Below are positions 45,680 to 54,346 of a stretch of 64,000 nt of DNA, piece after piece (the first letter of the stretch is position 1; every line of letters starts with the position of its first letter). The notes beneath the pieces are model-generated. The model saw nothing but the letters and a program-made list of their open reading frames with translations, did not search any database and was not told the origin of the DNA. The stretch comes from Burkholderiales bacterium RIFCSPHIGHO2_12_FULL_63_20 (GTDB taxonomy: Bacteria; Pseudomonadota; Gammaproteobacteria; Burkholderiales; Burkholderiaceae_C): NCBI GenBank assembly GCA_001770775.1, contig MESA01000033.1:80584-144583 (forward strand), read 5' to 3'. A program made the translations under genes and the position numbers.

Positions 45680-46351
45680 TCAGGCCGTGTTGGACAGGCG
45701 CTCCTTGAGCACCACGCTGCCGGTTTCCTGGGTCTCAATCAGGCCGCGCTCTTCCAGATCCTTCATGACGCGACTGACCATTTCGCGCGAGGCGCCCACA
45801 TGCTTGGCCAAGTCCTGACGGGAGACCTTGCCCCGGATGACCTTCTCACCCGCATCTTCGTCGGCCATGTCGAGCAGGGCGCGCGCAACGCGGCCATAGA
45901 CATCGAGCAGGGCCAGCGACTCGATCTGACGATCGGCGGCACGCAAGCGCTGCACGAGGCCGCGCAGGATGGCGTAGGACAAGGAGGAGTTCTCAGGCAG
46001 GCAGCGCGCGAACTCGGGACGCCCCAGCACCAGCACGTCGGTCTGCACCTCGGCGCGGACGGTGGCCGAATGCGGCTCATTGTCGATCAGGCTCATCTCG
46101 CCCAGGTAGTCACCGGCCTCGAGCACGGCCAGGATGACTTCACGGCCGCGCTCGTCGGCGGCCACCACACGGGCACGCCCGGTCAGCAGAATGAACAGCG
46201 AATTGGTCTTGCGACCGCGCTCGACGATCAACTCGCCCCGGCGATAGCGACGCTTGACCACCCCCTCGGCAATCGATTCAGCCTGAGCCTGTGTGAGCAT
46301 CGAAAACAACGGGACTCGACGGATCAGGTCGAGATTGGACAGCATGGCCAT
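45680..46351 (-). CDS. Crp/Fnr-family transcriptional regulator
   Basis: 223 residues: cyclic-nucleotide-type beta-barrel (FILLTGRARVVAADERGREVILAVLEAGDYLGEMSLIDNEPHSATV), long dimer helix and a Crp-type HTH (KVSRQDLAKHVGASREMVSRVMKDLEERGLIE). It has no N-terminal Cys set, so it is not an oxygen-sensing FNR. In the phosphate-binding cassette the position of the cAMP-binding Arg is His (PHSA), so cAMP may not be the ligand. It is divergent from trxB. Target genes cannot be read from here. Confidence 0.88.
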   Translation of the reverse strand: MAMLSNLDLIRRVPLFSMLTQAQAESIAEGVVKRRYRRGELIVERGRKTNSLFILLTGRARVVAADERGREVILAVLEAGDYLGEMSLIDNEPHSATVRAEVQTDVLVLGRPEFARCLPENSSLSYAILRGLVQRLRAADRQIESLALLDVYGRVARALLDMADEDAGEKVIRGKVSRQDLAKHVGASREMVSRVMKDLEERGLIETQETGSVVLKERLSNTA

Positions 46352-46553
46352 GAACGCTCCTCTTTTATCAGACAGGTACTCGGGTCAAAAACATGGAACC
46401 GGATGGGCTTTACCACCTGGCATCGGTGCGACACACAACCTGTCTCTACAATTTTCGTCAATACACCGTTATTTTTTAGCACTTTAACGAGGTTGCGTGA
46501 CGCAGCCCATCGGAATTTGCCCTTGTGCGCAACGGTCACTGTCGTGGCTGTAG

Positions 46554-47537
<984 letters not shown>

Positions 47538-47571
47538 TGGAGGGGATGGTGGCTTGTTTGTCGCCTCCTCT

Positions 47572-47600
47572 TTGCCAAGACCGAAGAATCTGGCTATAAT
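47572..47600 (+). promoter_or_regulatory. Sigma-70 promoter of rpmBG
   Basis: TTGCCA (47572-47577), 17-base spacer, consensus TATAAT (47595-47600). Expected start near 47607, leaving a leader of about 170 bases before rpmB. Confidence 0.75.
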
Positions 47601-47681
47601 CTCGGTTTTTGCACAACTCGTCCCGGAGTAGATGCGTCATGTGAGGCCACAACAGTGGTTTTGACGTCGATGCTTCCGGAA

Positions 47682-47719
47682 GGGTGCTTCAACAGGGTCT
47701 GGTTCAGCAATGAGCACCC
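47682..47719 (+). other. Hairpin in the rpmB leader
   Basis: GGGTGCT (47682-47688) pairs perfectly with AGCACCC (47713-47719) around a 24-base loop within the roughly 170-base rpmB leader. It could be part of a ribosomal-protein autoregulatory leader or chance; no known leader motif recognised. Confidence 0.35.
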
Positions 47720-47775
47720 CTGCTCTGGGCACCGATTCGCAACATAAGCGCAATTACAGCGAACGGAGAAGCGTC

Positions 47776-48009
47776 ATGGCACGCGTCTGTCAAGTCACGG
47801 GCAAGGGCCCGATGTCCGGGAACAATGTTTCCCACGCCAACAACAAGACCAAGCGTCGTTTCCTGCCCAACCTGCAGTACCGTCGTTTCTGGGTCGAAAG
47901 CGAAAACCGCTGGGTGCGTCTGCGCATCAGCACGGCCGCTCTGCGCCTGATTGACAAGGTGGGTATCGATCAGGTCCTGGTGGATCTGCGCGCCCGCGGC
48001 GAACTGTAA
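47776..48009 (+). CDS. rpmB: 50S ribosomal protein L28
   Basis: 77 residues, [28 protein letters not shown], the canonical L28 start, with the [17 protein letters not shown] core. GGAGA precedes ATG 47776. In-frame upstream codons exist but the family N-terminus fixes the start. Followed by rpmG after 14 bases, the usual pair. Confidence 0.98.
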   Translation: MARVCQVTGKGPMSGNNVSHANNKTKRRFLPNLQYRRFWVESENRWVRLRISTAALRLIDKVGIDQVLVDLRARGEL

Positions 48010-48023
48010 TTGGAGACTGAATC

Positions 48024-48194
48024 ATGGCTGCAAAAGGCGGACGCGAAAAGATCAAGCTGGAATCCACTGCGGGTACCGGCCACTTCTACACCACCAGCAA
48101 GAACAAGAAGACCACGCCTCAAAAGCTGGAATTCATGAAGTTCGACCCCAAGGCACGCAAGCACGTCGCCTACAAGGAAGTGAAGCTGAAGTAA
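48024..48194 (+). CDS. rpmG: 50S ribosomal protein L33
   Basis: 56 residues beginning [20 protein letters not shown] and ending in [11 protein letters not shown], a standard L33. It lacks the CxxC zinc pairs of some L33 forms ([25 protein letters not shown] region has no Cys), so this is the zinc-free type. TGGAGA lies upstream. Confidence 0.97.
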   Translation: MAAKGGREKIKLESTAGTGHFYTTSKNKKTTPQKLEFMKFDPKARKHVAYKEVKLK

Positions 48195-48213
48195 TTCAGT
48201 CTTTCTTGTCTGC

Positions 48214-48230
48214 CTGGCCTCTTCGGCCAG
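48214..48230 (+). other. Small hairpin after rpmG
   Basis: CTGGCC-TCTTC-GGCCAG, six-base stem 20 bases after the rpmG stop and just ahead of the terminator; probably helps 3' end stability. Confidence 0.4.
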
Positions 48231-48238
48231 CAGGAATC

Positions 48239-48274
48239 AAAAAAACCCGCCAGTGCAAACCGGCGGGTTTTTTG
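48239..48274 (+). terminator. Rho-independent terminator of rpmBG
   Basis: A-run, then CCCGCC (48246-48251), ten-base loop, GGCGGG (48262-48267) and a T-run to 48273; A and T runs extend the pairing. A textbook terminator that also stands between rpmG and the convergent sensor kinase. Confidence 0.92.
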
Positions 48275-48384
48275 TTTATCTGATCTGTGATCGCCTGACG
48301 TGGCGCCAAGGCTGCGCTGCGCACGGAGCACAGGGCGTGACAGGGCATGGGGACCGCTCCCTCATGCCCCCCATCCGCCTTGAA

Positions 48385-51252
48385 TCACACCGCCAGGGGC
48401 GCGAGATGACGGTCAGACATCGTCGTTTCGCTTGGCAGGTCCAGTTGGGTGCCGAAGCGGGCTGGCAGGCTGACCACCAGGTCGAAGGCGCGGAAATCAG
48501 CGCCCACGTTCGTGTCGAGGAAGTGAATGTGGACGTCGCCGCCCTCGCGCTGCAGGAAGCCGCGCACGGCATCCATCCCCACGCCGCGCCCGGACACCTC
48601 GGTCACCTGCTCCGCAGTGGAGAAGCCTGACAGGAAGATGGTCTGAGCGACCGCCTCGTCCGAGGCGGCATCCTCCGCACTGAGCAGCCCTTGTTCAAGG
48701 GCACGCGAACGGATGCGCGCCAAAGCCAGGCCACGCCCGTCGTCGTGCAAGCGGATGCGCAAACCGCCGACGTCGAGCTTCACCTCGATGTCAAGGCGGC
48801 CAGCCGCAGGCTTGCCAGCGGCCAAGCGCTCTGCCGCCGACTCCAGTCCGTGGTCCATCGCATTACGCAACAGGTGGGTGAACAGATTCTTGATCAAAGG
48901 CGCGATCTGGTTCTGCACCACCACGTGATGGTCGTTCAGACGGATGACCGGCGCCTCTTTGCCCAGCTCTCGCGCCAGGGAAGGGAGCGATTCGAACTGA
49001 CCCGCCAGTACGCTCTCCAAGCGCTCGGTGCCAATCTGGCTCAAGGTCAGCTTGACCTGCTGGAGGGCTCCACGCAAGGCGACCGCATCGTCCACATTCA
49101 CGGAGGAGAGCAGGTCCAGCGAATCGGCCAGATGCTCGCGGTCTACCAGCGCGTACTTCTCGACACTGCCACGGCGGCCCGGACCCTTGCGCCCCAGCAC
49201 GTTGTCATTGATGCGGGCGTACTCTTCCAGCATCGATTCGACGCCGTCCAGGGTCTGCAGCAGCTCGGGCGCATTCCAGGCCGCATCAGGATCCTTGCGG
49301 AGCTGGTCATAGGCCTGCTCGGCTTCGTGTACGAGGTTGGTCAGATGGATGAAGGCATAGGTGCGCGCATTGCCCTTGATGGTGTGCATATTGCGGAACA
49401 GGAGCGCCACGACCTCCAGGTCCTTGCTCGTCGTCTGCTCAATGAGCTGTCGGTTCTCGACGATGAAGCGGCGCGATCCTTCGATGAAGTCGCTGAACTT
49501 CTCCTGGGTCACGGGCAGGATCTGCCCAATGATGTCCAGCTCGCGCTTTTGCTCGGAGGCTTCGTGTTCGAGCCGCTTGAGTTCGGTGACGTCGCGCACG
49601 CAGACCATGAGCTTGTCCACGGTGTCGTCTTCATTGCAGATGGGTGACCAGCTCAAGGCCAGCGATTTGACGCGGCCATCGGGCATGGTCTTGTCCAGCT
49701 CGGTCACCATCAGGTGGCTGTTGAACTCGAAGTTCATGACGTCCTCGCCCACGCAGCTGGCAGCGGCGGCCTCGACCGAGGACAGCGCGTCCGAGCCCAG
49801 CGAGCTGCTGCTGAACAGCAGGGACATCAGGTTCTTGCCCGCGATGTCCTTGGTTTCGAGGATGGTTTCCAGGTAGGCCGAGTACTCCGGGTGCACCTCG
49901 TTGCTGGCAGTGACGGTGAGCACGCCCTGCGGCAGGTTCTCCAGCATGCTCTGGATGTCCTGGCTCTTTTCGCGCAGCTGCGCGGTGCGCTCGCTGACCA
50001 GGCCTTCGAGATTGTCGTTGATGCCCTGCAGGTCTTTGACGAGCCGGCGGTTCTCCATGAAGGTGTTGGCAAACCGGGTGGATGCGACATACATCATGGT
50101 GCACATGTAGAACAGCACGCCCGAGAAGATCAGCGACACGGAGGAAATCTTGCCCAGCGCCAACAACACGTCGTTGAAACCGGTGGCCAGGAAGATGATC
50201 ATCCCGAACGTCAAGATGGCCGCACCGGACTTACCTTCACGCCAGGCCAAGACCAGTTGCCAGAGGCTGATGGAGCCAGAGATCAGGTTGAGAATGAACA
50301 GGACAGGTCGGACTTTCTGGAACAGCTCCACATTGGGGCTGAACATCATGGTCCCGATGGTCACGCACAGCGCGACGTAGATCAAGCCCTTCACCCAGTT
50401 GAGCCGCGGCAAGAAGCGTTGGGTGATGTACTGCCCGAACATGTAGAGGAAGAAGATACTCAGCAGACCGGTGTAATGCGAATACAGCATCACCTCCGGG
50501 CTGAACATCTTCATGAAGTAGTCGCCGGGCGAGCCGAAGAAGGGAAAGATGAGCAGACCCGCCAGGGCAGCCATCAGGTACAGCGGATACTTGGTCTTGC
50601 TGTAGACCAGCAGGAAGAACAGGCCGAACATGACCATCACGTAGGCCGCAATGGTGCGCGCCTCGCCGCCCCAGAACTGCCAGAGCGCCAAGCTGCGGTC
50701 ATGCTGGTCGTAGCGGTGCACCTCGAATGGCAGTTGATAGACGCCGGTCATGAGAGGGGTTTCTACGCGGAAGGCCACCACATGCTCGGCTTGCGTCACT
50801 TTGAATCGCACCGGAATCGGCTGGACGGAGTAGTAGCGCTCGACGTTGATGTCGTGCGGACGCTGGTAGACCTCTTGCCCGTCCACATACACGTGCATGC
50901 GCGCCATGTAGGTGTTGACCATGAAGACCACTTCCTGGCCGATGAGGGAGGGGTCGAATTTCAGGTTGCCGCGGTACCAGCCCACGGTGAACACCTTGCC
51001 GTCGTTGTAGGCAGGTTTCCAGGGACCGGGTGCCATGATGAGCTTCCAGTCCTGGGTGTCCAGCACCGGATCTTTGTTCTCAGGGCGGTCGTCACGGGTG
51101 AACAACCACTTGCCCGTCAGCTTGACCGGCTTGTCGAGTGACTGGATTTCGATGTGACAGGAGTGGCAATCGGGACGTGTGTCGGCCGCACGTGCGGTCC
51201 AGGACAACAGCATTCCCAGGAGGGCCAGCATCAGGAAACGGCTGATGGACAT
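48385..51252 (-). CDS. 7TM (DISM-type) sensor kinase with CheA-like HPt and ATPase domains
   Basis: 955 residues. Order: signal peptide (1-23), CxxCH motif CHSCH at 29-33, a periplasmic beta-rich region (about 40-185) of the 7TMR-DISM extracellular type, seven helices (about 200-395), a coiled coil (400-435), a PAS-like region (435-560), an HPt-like helical bundle with MHTIKGNAR (His623), a dimer/linker region and a CheA-type ATPase: N-box LLRNAMDHGLE (795-804), DDGRG (837-841), SGRGVGMDAVR (887-897). The N-box and HPt are those of CheA, but there is no CheW-like P5 domain and no P2. GAGAGG precedes ATG 51252. It is the last gene of an operon with CheY, two CheX-type proteins and an MCP-like protein; CheY is the likely phosphate acceptor. 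Confidence 0.85.
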   Translation of the reverse strand: MSISRFLMLALLGMLLSWTARAADTRPDCHSCHIEIQSLDKPVKLTGKWLFTRDDRPENKDPVLDTQDWKLIMAPGPWKPAYNDGKVFTVGWYRGNLKFDPSLIGQEVVFMVNTYMARMHVYVDGQEVYQRPHDINVERYYSVQPIPVRFKVTQAEHVVAFRVETPLMTGVYQLPFEVHRYDQHDRSLALWQFWGGEARTIAAYVMVMFGLFFLLVYSKTKYPLYLMAALAGLLIFPFFGSPGDYFMKMFSPEVMLYSHYTGLLSIFFLYMFGQYITQRFLPRLNWVKGLIYVALCVTIGTMMFSPNVELFQKVRPVLFILNLISGSISLWQLVLAWREGKSGAAILTFGMIIFLATGFNDVLLALGKISSVSLIFSGVLFYMCTMMYVASTRFANTFMENRRLVKDLQGINDNLEGLVSERTAQLREKSQDIQSMLENLPQGVLTVTASNEVHPEYSAYLETILETKDIAGKNLMSLLFSSSSLGSDALSSVEAAAASCVGEDVMNFEFNSHLMVTELDKTMPDGRVKSLALSWSPICNEDDTVDKLMVCVRDVTELKRLEHEASEQKRELDIIGQILPVTQEKFSDFIEGSRRFIVENRQLIEQTTSKDLEVVALLFRNMHTIKGNARTYAFIHLTNLVHEAEQAYDQLRKDPDAAWNAPELLQTLDGVESMLEEYARINDNVLGRKGPGRRGSVEKYALVDREHLADSLDLLSSVNVDDAVALRGALQQVKLTLSQIGTERLESVLAGQFESLPSLARELGKEAPVIRLNDHHVVVQNQIAPLIKNLFTHLLRNAMDHGLESAAERLAAGKPAAGRLDIEVKLDVGGLRIRLHDDGRGLALARIRSRALEQGLLSAEDAASDEAVAQTIFLSGFSTAEQVTEVSGRGVGMDAVRGFLQREGGDVHIHFLDTNVGADFRAFDLVVSLPARFGTQLDLPSETTMSDRHLAPLAV

Positions 51253-51356
51253 AAGGTATACCTCTCTGATGGAGGGTGGGCGGACAGATCAGCGACCCGG
51301 ATGGTCGCGCCCGTGTGCCGGCATGCGACACATGGGGGAACAGAATGCTTGAAGCG

Positions 51357-51725
51357 TCAAGCTTCCGCCAGCTTCTTGAAGGTGGCAATCACCGCGTCGC
51401 CTTTGAAAGGCTTGACGATCCAGCCCTTGATGCCGGCAGCCTTGCCACGCTCTTTCATGATGGGCGTGTTCTCAGTGGTCAACATGATGATGTTGACCGT
51501 GCTGTTGCGCAGTTCGCCGCGGATCTTTTCGGCCATGGTCAGACCATCCATGTTGGGCATGTTGACGTCGCTGACGACGAGCTTGATGCGCGCATCAGCT
51601 TTGAGTTTGTCCAGCCCGTCGCGGCCATCGACTGCCGTGACCACATCCAGGCCATTCTTCTTCAGGAAATCTCCGACTTCATTGCGGACGGTTGCAGAGT
51701 CGTCAACGACGAGTACTTGTGCCAT
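51357..51725 (-). CDS. Single-domain CheY-like response regulator
   Basis: 122 residues, receiver domain only: acidic pair DD at 8-9, phosphoacceptor Asp53 in VVSDVNMPNMDG, Thr in MLTTEN and Lys in GWIVKPFKG. No output domain, so it works by protein contact as CheY does. It lies between the REC-CheX gene and the sensor kinase in the same operon and is the natural partner of both: the kinase phosphorylates it, and CheX-type phosphatases would clear it. Confidence 0.92.
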   Translation of the reverse strand: MAQVLVVDDSATVRNEVGDFLKKNGLDVVTAVDGRDGLDKLKADARIKLVVSDVNMPNMDGLTMAEKIRGELRNSTVNIIMLTTENTPIMKERGKAAGIKGWIVKPFKGDAVIATFKKLAEA

Positions 51726-51752
51726 GGTGGTTCACCTCTTGAGATAGTGGGA

Positions 51753-52721
51753 TCAGAAAAGTTCGAGTTCGCCGGACTCGAACAGGTTGTCGGTGAGCAC
51801 TTCGTTCTCTTTGAACTTTTCGGGCGCCCAGCTGAGGTTGAAGACAAACCGTTGATAGATCACGAGCGGCGTTACCTTGCCGAACGGATCCAGCACGGTG
51901 TAGCGCAAGCACAGTTGCGGATCTTCCGAGCCAAAGGAGATGTAGCGGTGCTGGTGGTTGACGATGAGTGGCACCTGAGACTGGCGCCAATCGACCGGCT
52001 CATCGGAGATGAAGCGATTCTTGAAAGCGCCCCAGATCAGGTTGGTCACTTCGCCCATCACGTGATTGATGTCGCGGAAGTTGGCGGGATCGCGCATGAT
52101 GTGGGTGCGGCCGTTCGCCACATATTCCATGAGGGGGGCTTCCTCGGTCTGGAACATCATGTAGCCACGGCACCAGGTGCTCTCCAGCGGAATCAAGGTG
52201 AACAGCTCACCGTAGATGAGTTGATCGCGCACCATGTACGGTGCTTCGGTACGCACCTCGACATCCTTGAACTGGTTCTCGAGTGTGGCTTTCGTGATCT
52301 CGGTGATACCGCGTACCAGCGCATTCGGAAACTGGAAGCTGAAGATACTTTTGGCAATCGTCGGCCCCAACTCATCGATCGTGGCGATGGTGTAGGCGGC
52401 CGTGAAGACGCCGCGGTAGACATCGGGCAGGTCATCGAGGTGAGACTGCGTATCCCGCCTCAGGAAGATGGGCAACTCCGGCCGGATGGCATGGATGGCG
52501 CGTGCCAGCTCCAGTGCATTGCCACCCTCACCCAGATAGCTCTCCTGCAGGAAGATGGCGCCCAGATCCACATTGGACTTGAGCACAGAGAGAGCGGCGC
52601 CGGCCTGCGGCTTGACAGGGATCAGATTGTGAGCCTCGCAAAAGGCTTTGATGTGTCCTCGCACCTCGGCGTCATCGTTGAGCACCAGCACCTTGCTTAC
52701 CAGTTGAGCGGCTTCCTGCAT
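51753..52721 (-). CDS. Pseudo-receiver/CheX-type phosphatase fusion
   Basis: 322 residues. The first 125 resemble a receiver (VLVLNDDAEVRGHIKAFCEAHNL) but the beta-3 Asp is missing: the site reads AIFLQESYLG, so it cannot be phosphorylated normally. The rest is a CheX-like domain with the ExxN signature (GEVTN) in a helix, indicating CheY-P phosphatase activity. The C-terminus is SGELELF. ATG 52721 chosen; an in-frame TTG at 52751 overlaps the stop of the upstream gene. A fusion with a dead receiver may let it sense CheY-like partners. Confidence 0.82.
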   Translation of the reverse strand: MQEAAQLVSKVLVLNDDAEVRGHIKAFCEAHNLIPVKPQAGAALSVLKSNVDLGAIFLQESYLGEGGNALELARAIHAIRPELPIFLRRDTQSHLDDLPDVYRGVFTAAYTIATIDELGPTIAKSIFSFQFPNALVRGITEITKATLENQFKDVEVRTEAPYMVRDQLIYGELFTLIPLESTWCRGYMMFQTEEAPLMEYVANGRTHIMRDPANFRDINHVMGEVTNLIWGAFKNRFISDEPVDWRQSQVPLIVNHQHRYISFGSEDPQLCLRYTVLDPFGKVTPLVIYQRFVFNLSWAPEKFKENEVLTDNLFESGELELF

Positions 52722-52747
52722 CTTGAGGGTCTCTGGGTTAAGGAAAT

Positions 52748-53302
52748 TCAAAACAGTTCGAGCTCGCCGTGGCTTTCTTCTACCGCGGAGGTGTCAACCT
52801 GAAAATCGATGTCTGCAAAATCGCAAACACACAGACTGGCGTGAAAGGTGACCCCGTCGTTGACGACGACACGGAAATGCCGGATGTAGCTGGCATCGAG
52901 TTCATCGAGATAATCGATGCACTGACGCTCCAGCACATTCGGGGTCGACATGCCCAGATAGGGGAAGTGGTGAGACAGGTCGCGGTTGAGCGCACCACAA
53001 AAGATGTTGCCGACCTCACCGATGACGTCCAGGTAGTCAGCTTCAACCATGCTCTCGGCCGGCGCGCGATGGATGGCGGCCAGATGGTTGCGGGTTGCGG
53101 CATCGAGCGTGAAGGACATCATGGTGATGGCGCGAAACAGGTAAGAGGACACGGTGAGGAGCACCATGCGCTCCTCCTTGATCTCGCCGCTGTCATCGAG
53201 CGCCGTGACGTCCACGCGATCATCGGACGATGACACCACCGCAGCCTTGAGCGCGTTGGTGACGAAGAACTCGAACCCGTCTTTAGCTTGCTGACTGATC
53301 AT
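52748..53302 (-). CDS. CheX-type CheY-P phosphatase
   Basis: 184 residues with the CheX/CheC fold pattern and one ExxN motif (DVIGEVGNIFCGALNRDL). CheX and CheC hydrolyse phospho-CheY through the Glu and Asn of this motif. There is a second, larger CheX-type protein directly downstream. Its C-terminus is SHGELELF, the same end as its neighbour and as the GGDEF protein at 62012-63094. It lies five bases after the MCP-like gene. Confidence 0.85.
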   Translation of the reverse strand: MISQQAKDGFEFFVTNALKAAVVSSSDDRVDVTALDDSGEIKEERMVLLTVSSYLFRAITMMSFTLDAATRNHLAAIHRAPAESMVEADYLDVIGEVGNIFCGALNRDLSHHFPYLGMSTPNVLERQCIDYLDELDASYIRHFRVVVNDGVTFHASLCVCDFADIDFQVDTSAVEESHGELELF

Positions 53303-53307
53303 GGCGC

Positions 53308-54036
53308 TCAGACGGACTCCGCCACCAAGATGGTGCGGGTCTTGTTGTTGATGACCTGCAACTCGGTCACGGCCCCGATGATCATCTTGCCGCCCGCCTG
53401 CAGGTCTTGGAAGGTGGTCGTGGTGATGAGGTCGTTCTTGTGCAGGTTGTTGCTGTAGTCCTTGGACAGCGCCTCGGCCCGGTTGGCCAGGCTGCGCACC
53501 TCATTGGCCACCACGGCGAAGCCCTTGCCCATTTCGCCCGCCCGTGCCGCCTCAATGGAGGCGTTGAGGGCGACGATGATCACCTGCCGCACAATGGAGG
53601 CAAACTCGTCATTGCGGTCGTGCATTTCGCGGTTGTGGGAGATGAGCACGCTCATGTCGGCATGCCAGCGCTCGAAGGTCTTGATCAGGCCCATGAGCTT
53701 GTCGATGGCCGCGGCCAGCTGGTTGCAGGTCTGCAGGGCCTGTTCACGCGAGAGCGCACCGCCGCTTTGAACCTGATGCAACTGCTCTTCCAAGCCGGCG
53801 CGCATCTGGGCCAGCTGGGTGTGCGCGTCGGAGTCTTGCCGCTGCGATGCCTGCGCCTGTTCCTGCAGTTGCGCCTGCAACGCGTCAATGTTGGCTTGCC
53901 AGTTTTGCTGCTGCGCCAGCACCTCGGCCTGCGGCACCAACACGCCACGTGCCTGCCAGGCACGCCGCTGGTACCACCAGGTCACTCCCGCACCGAGGAG
54001 GCAACCCACGACACCGATACCCAAATCAAGCCACAT
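53308..54036 (-). CDS. Short MCP-like membrane-anchored signalling protein
   Basis: 242 residues. One helix (about 5-19) is followed by an Arg pair, a long Gln/Ala-rich coiled coil and the receptor hairpin tip ([41 protein letters not shown]), which matches the conserved kinase-contact region of chemoreceptors. It has no periplasmic ligand domain, no HAMP and no methylation pentapeptide tail. ATG 54036 has AAAGG seven bases ahead. It heads the chemosensory operon; no cheW is present. Confidence 0.87.
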   Translation of the reverse strand: MWLDLGIGVVGCLLGAGVTWWYQRRAWQARGVLVPQAEVLAQQQNWQANIDALQAQLQEQAQASQRQDSDAHTQLAQMRAGLEEQLHQVQSGGALSREQALQTCNQLAAAIDKLMGLIKTFERWHADMSVLISHNREMHDRNDEFASIVRQVIIVALNASIEAARAGEMGKGFAVVANEVRSLANRAEALSKDYSNNLHKNDLITTTTFQDLQAGGKMIIGAVTELQVINNKTRTILVAESV

Positions 54037-54346
54037 GTTCGAACCTTTGCCGTCACTGAAATCGCGCGACTGCACTGACACAGCCGGCGTCTGCTTCGTG
54101 TCCACCTTTCACCCGTCAACAGGTTCATGGCTTTGACTGACAGAACACGTTCAGATTACAGGACAGGGGTTCCGGACTGACTTGGGGAAAGTCGGCACTC
54201 GAGATGTGAAAACAACAGGCAACGCGCCAAAGTTCACGTTACACAATGTGACTGACGCAAAGGCACACAGGGCTTGCCCTGATGCGAGCCACTGATCAAC
54301 AAAAAACCCCGCATCTGCGGGGCTTTGATCAGGGGCAGTGAAGTCC
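54037..54346. other. Intergenic region between the chemosensory operon and the desaturase
   Basis: 310 bases without a gene. It contains the desaturase terminator (54293-54331) and must hold the promoter of the MCP-like gene. A TGTAAT near 54154 on the minus strand is a possible -10 box, but I see no good -35 or sigma-28 pattern with it. Confidence 0.5.
54293..54331 (-). terminator. Rho-independent terminator of the desaturase
   Basis: CCCCGC-ATCT-GCGGGG (54307-54322) inside outer GATCA/TGATC arms. On the minus strand the stem is followed by T6, directly downstream of the desaturase stop at 54347. Confidence 0.88.
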
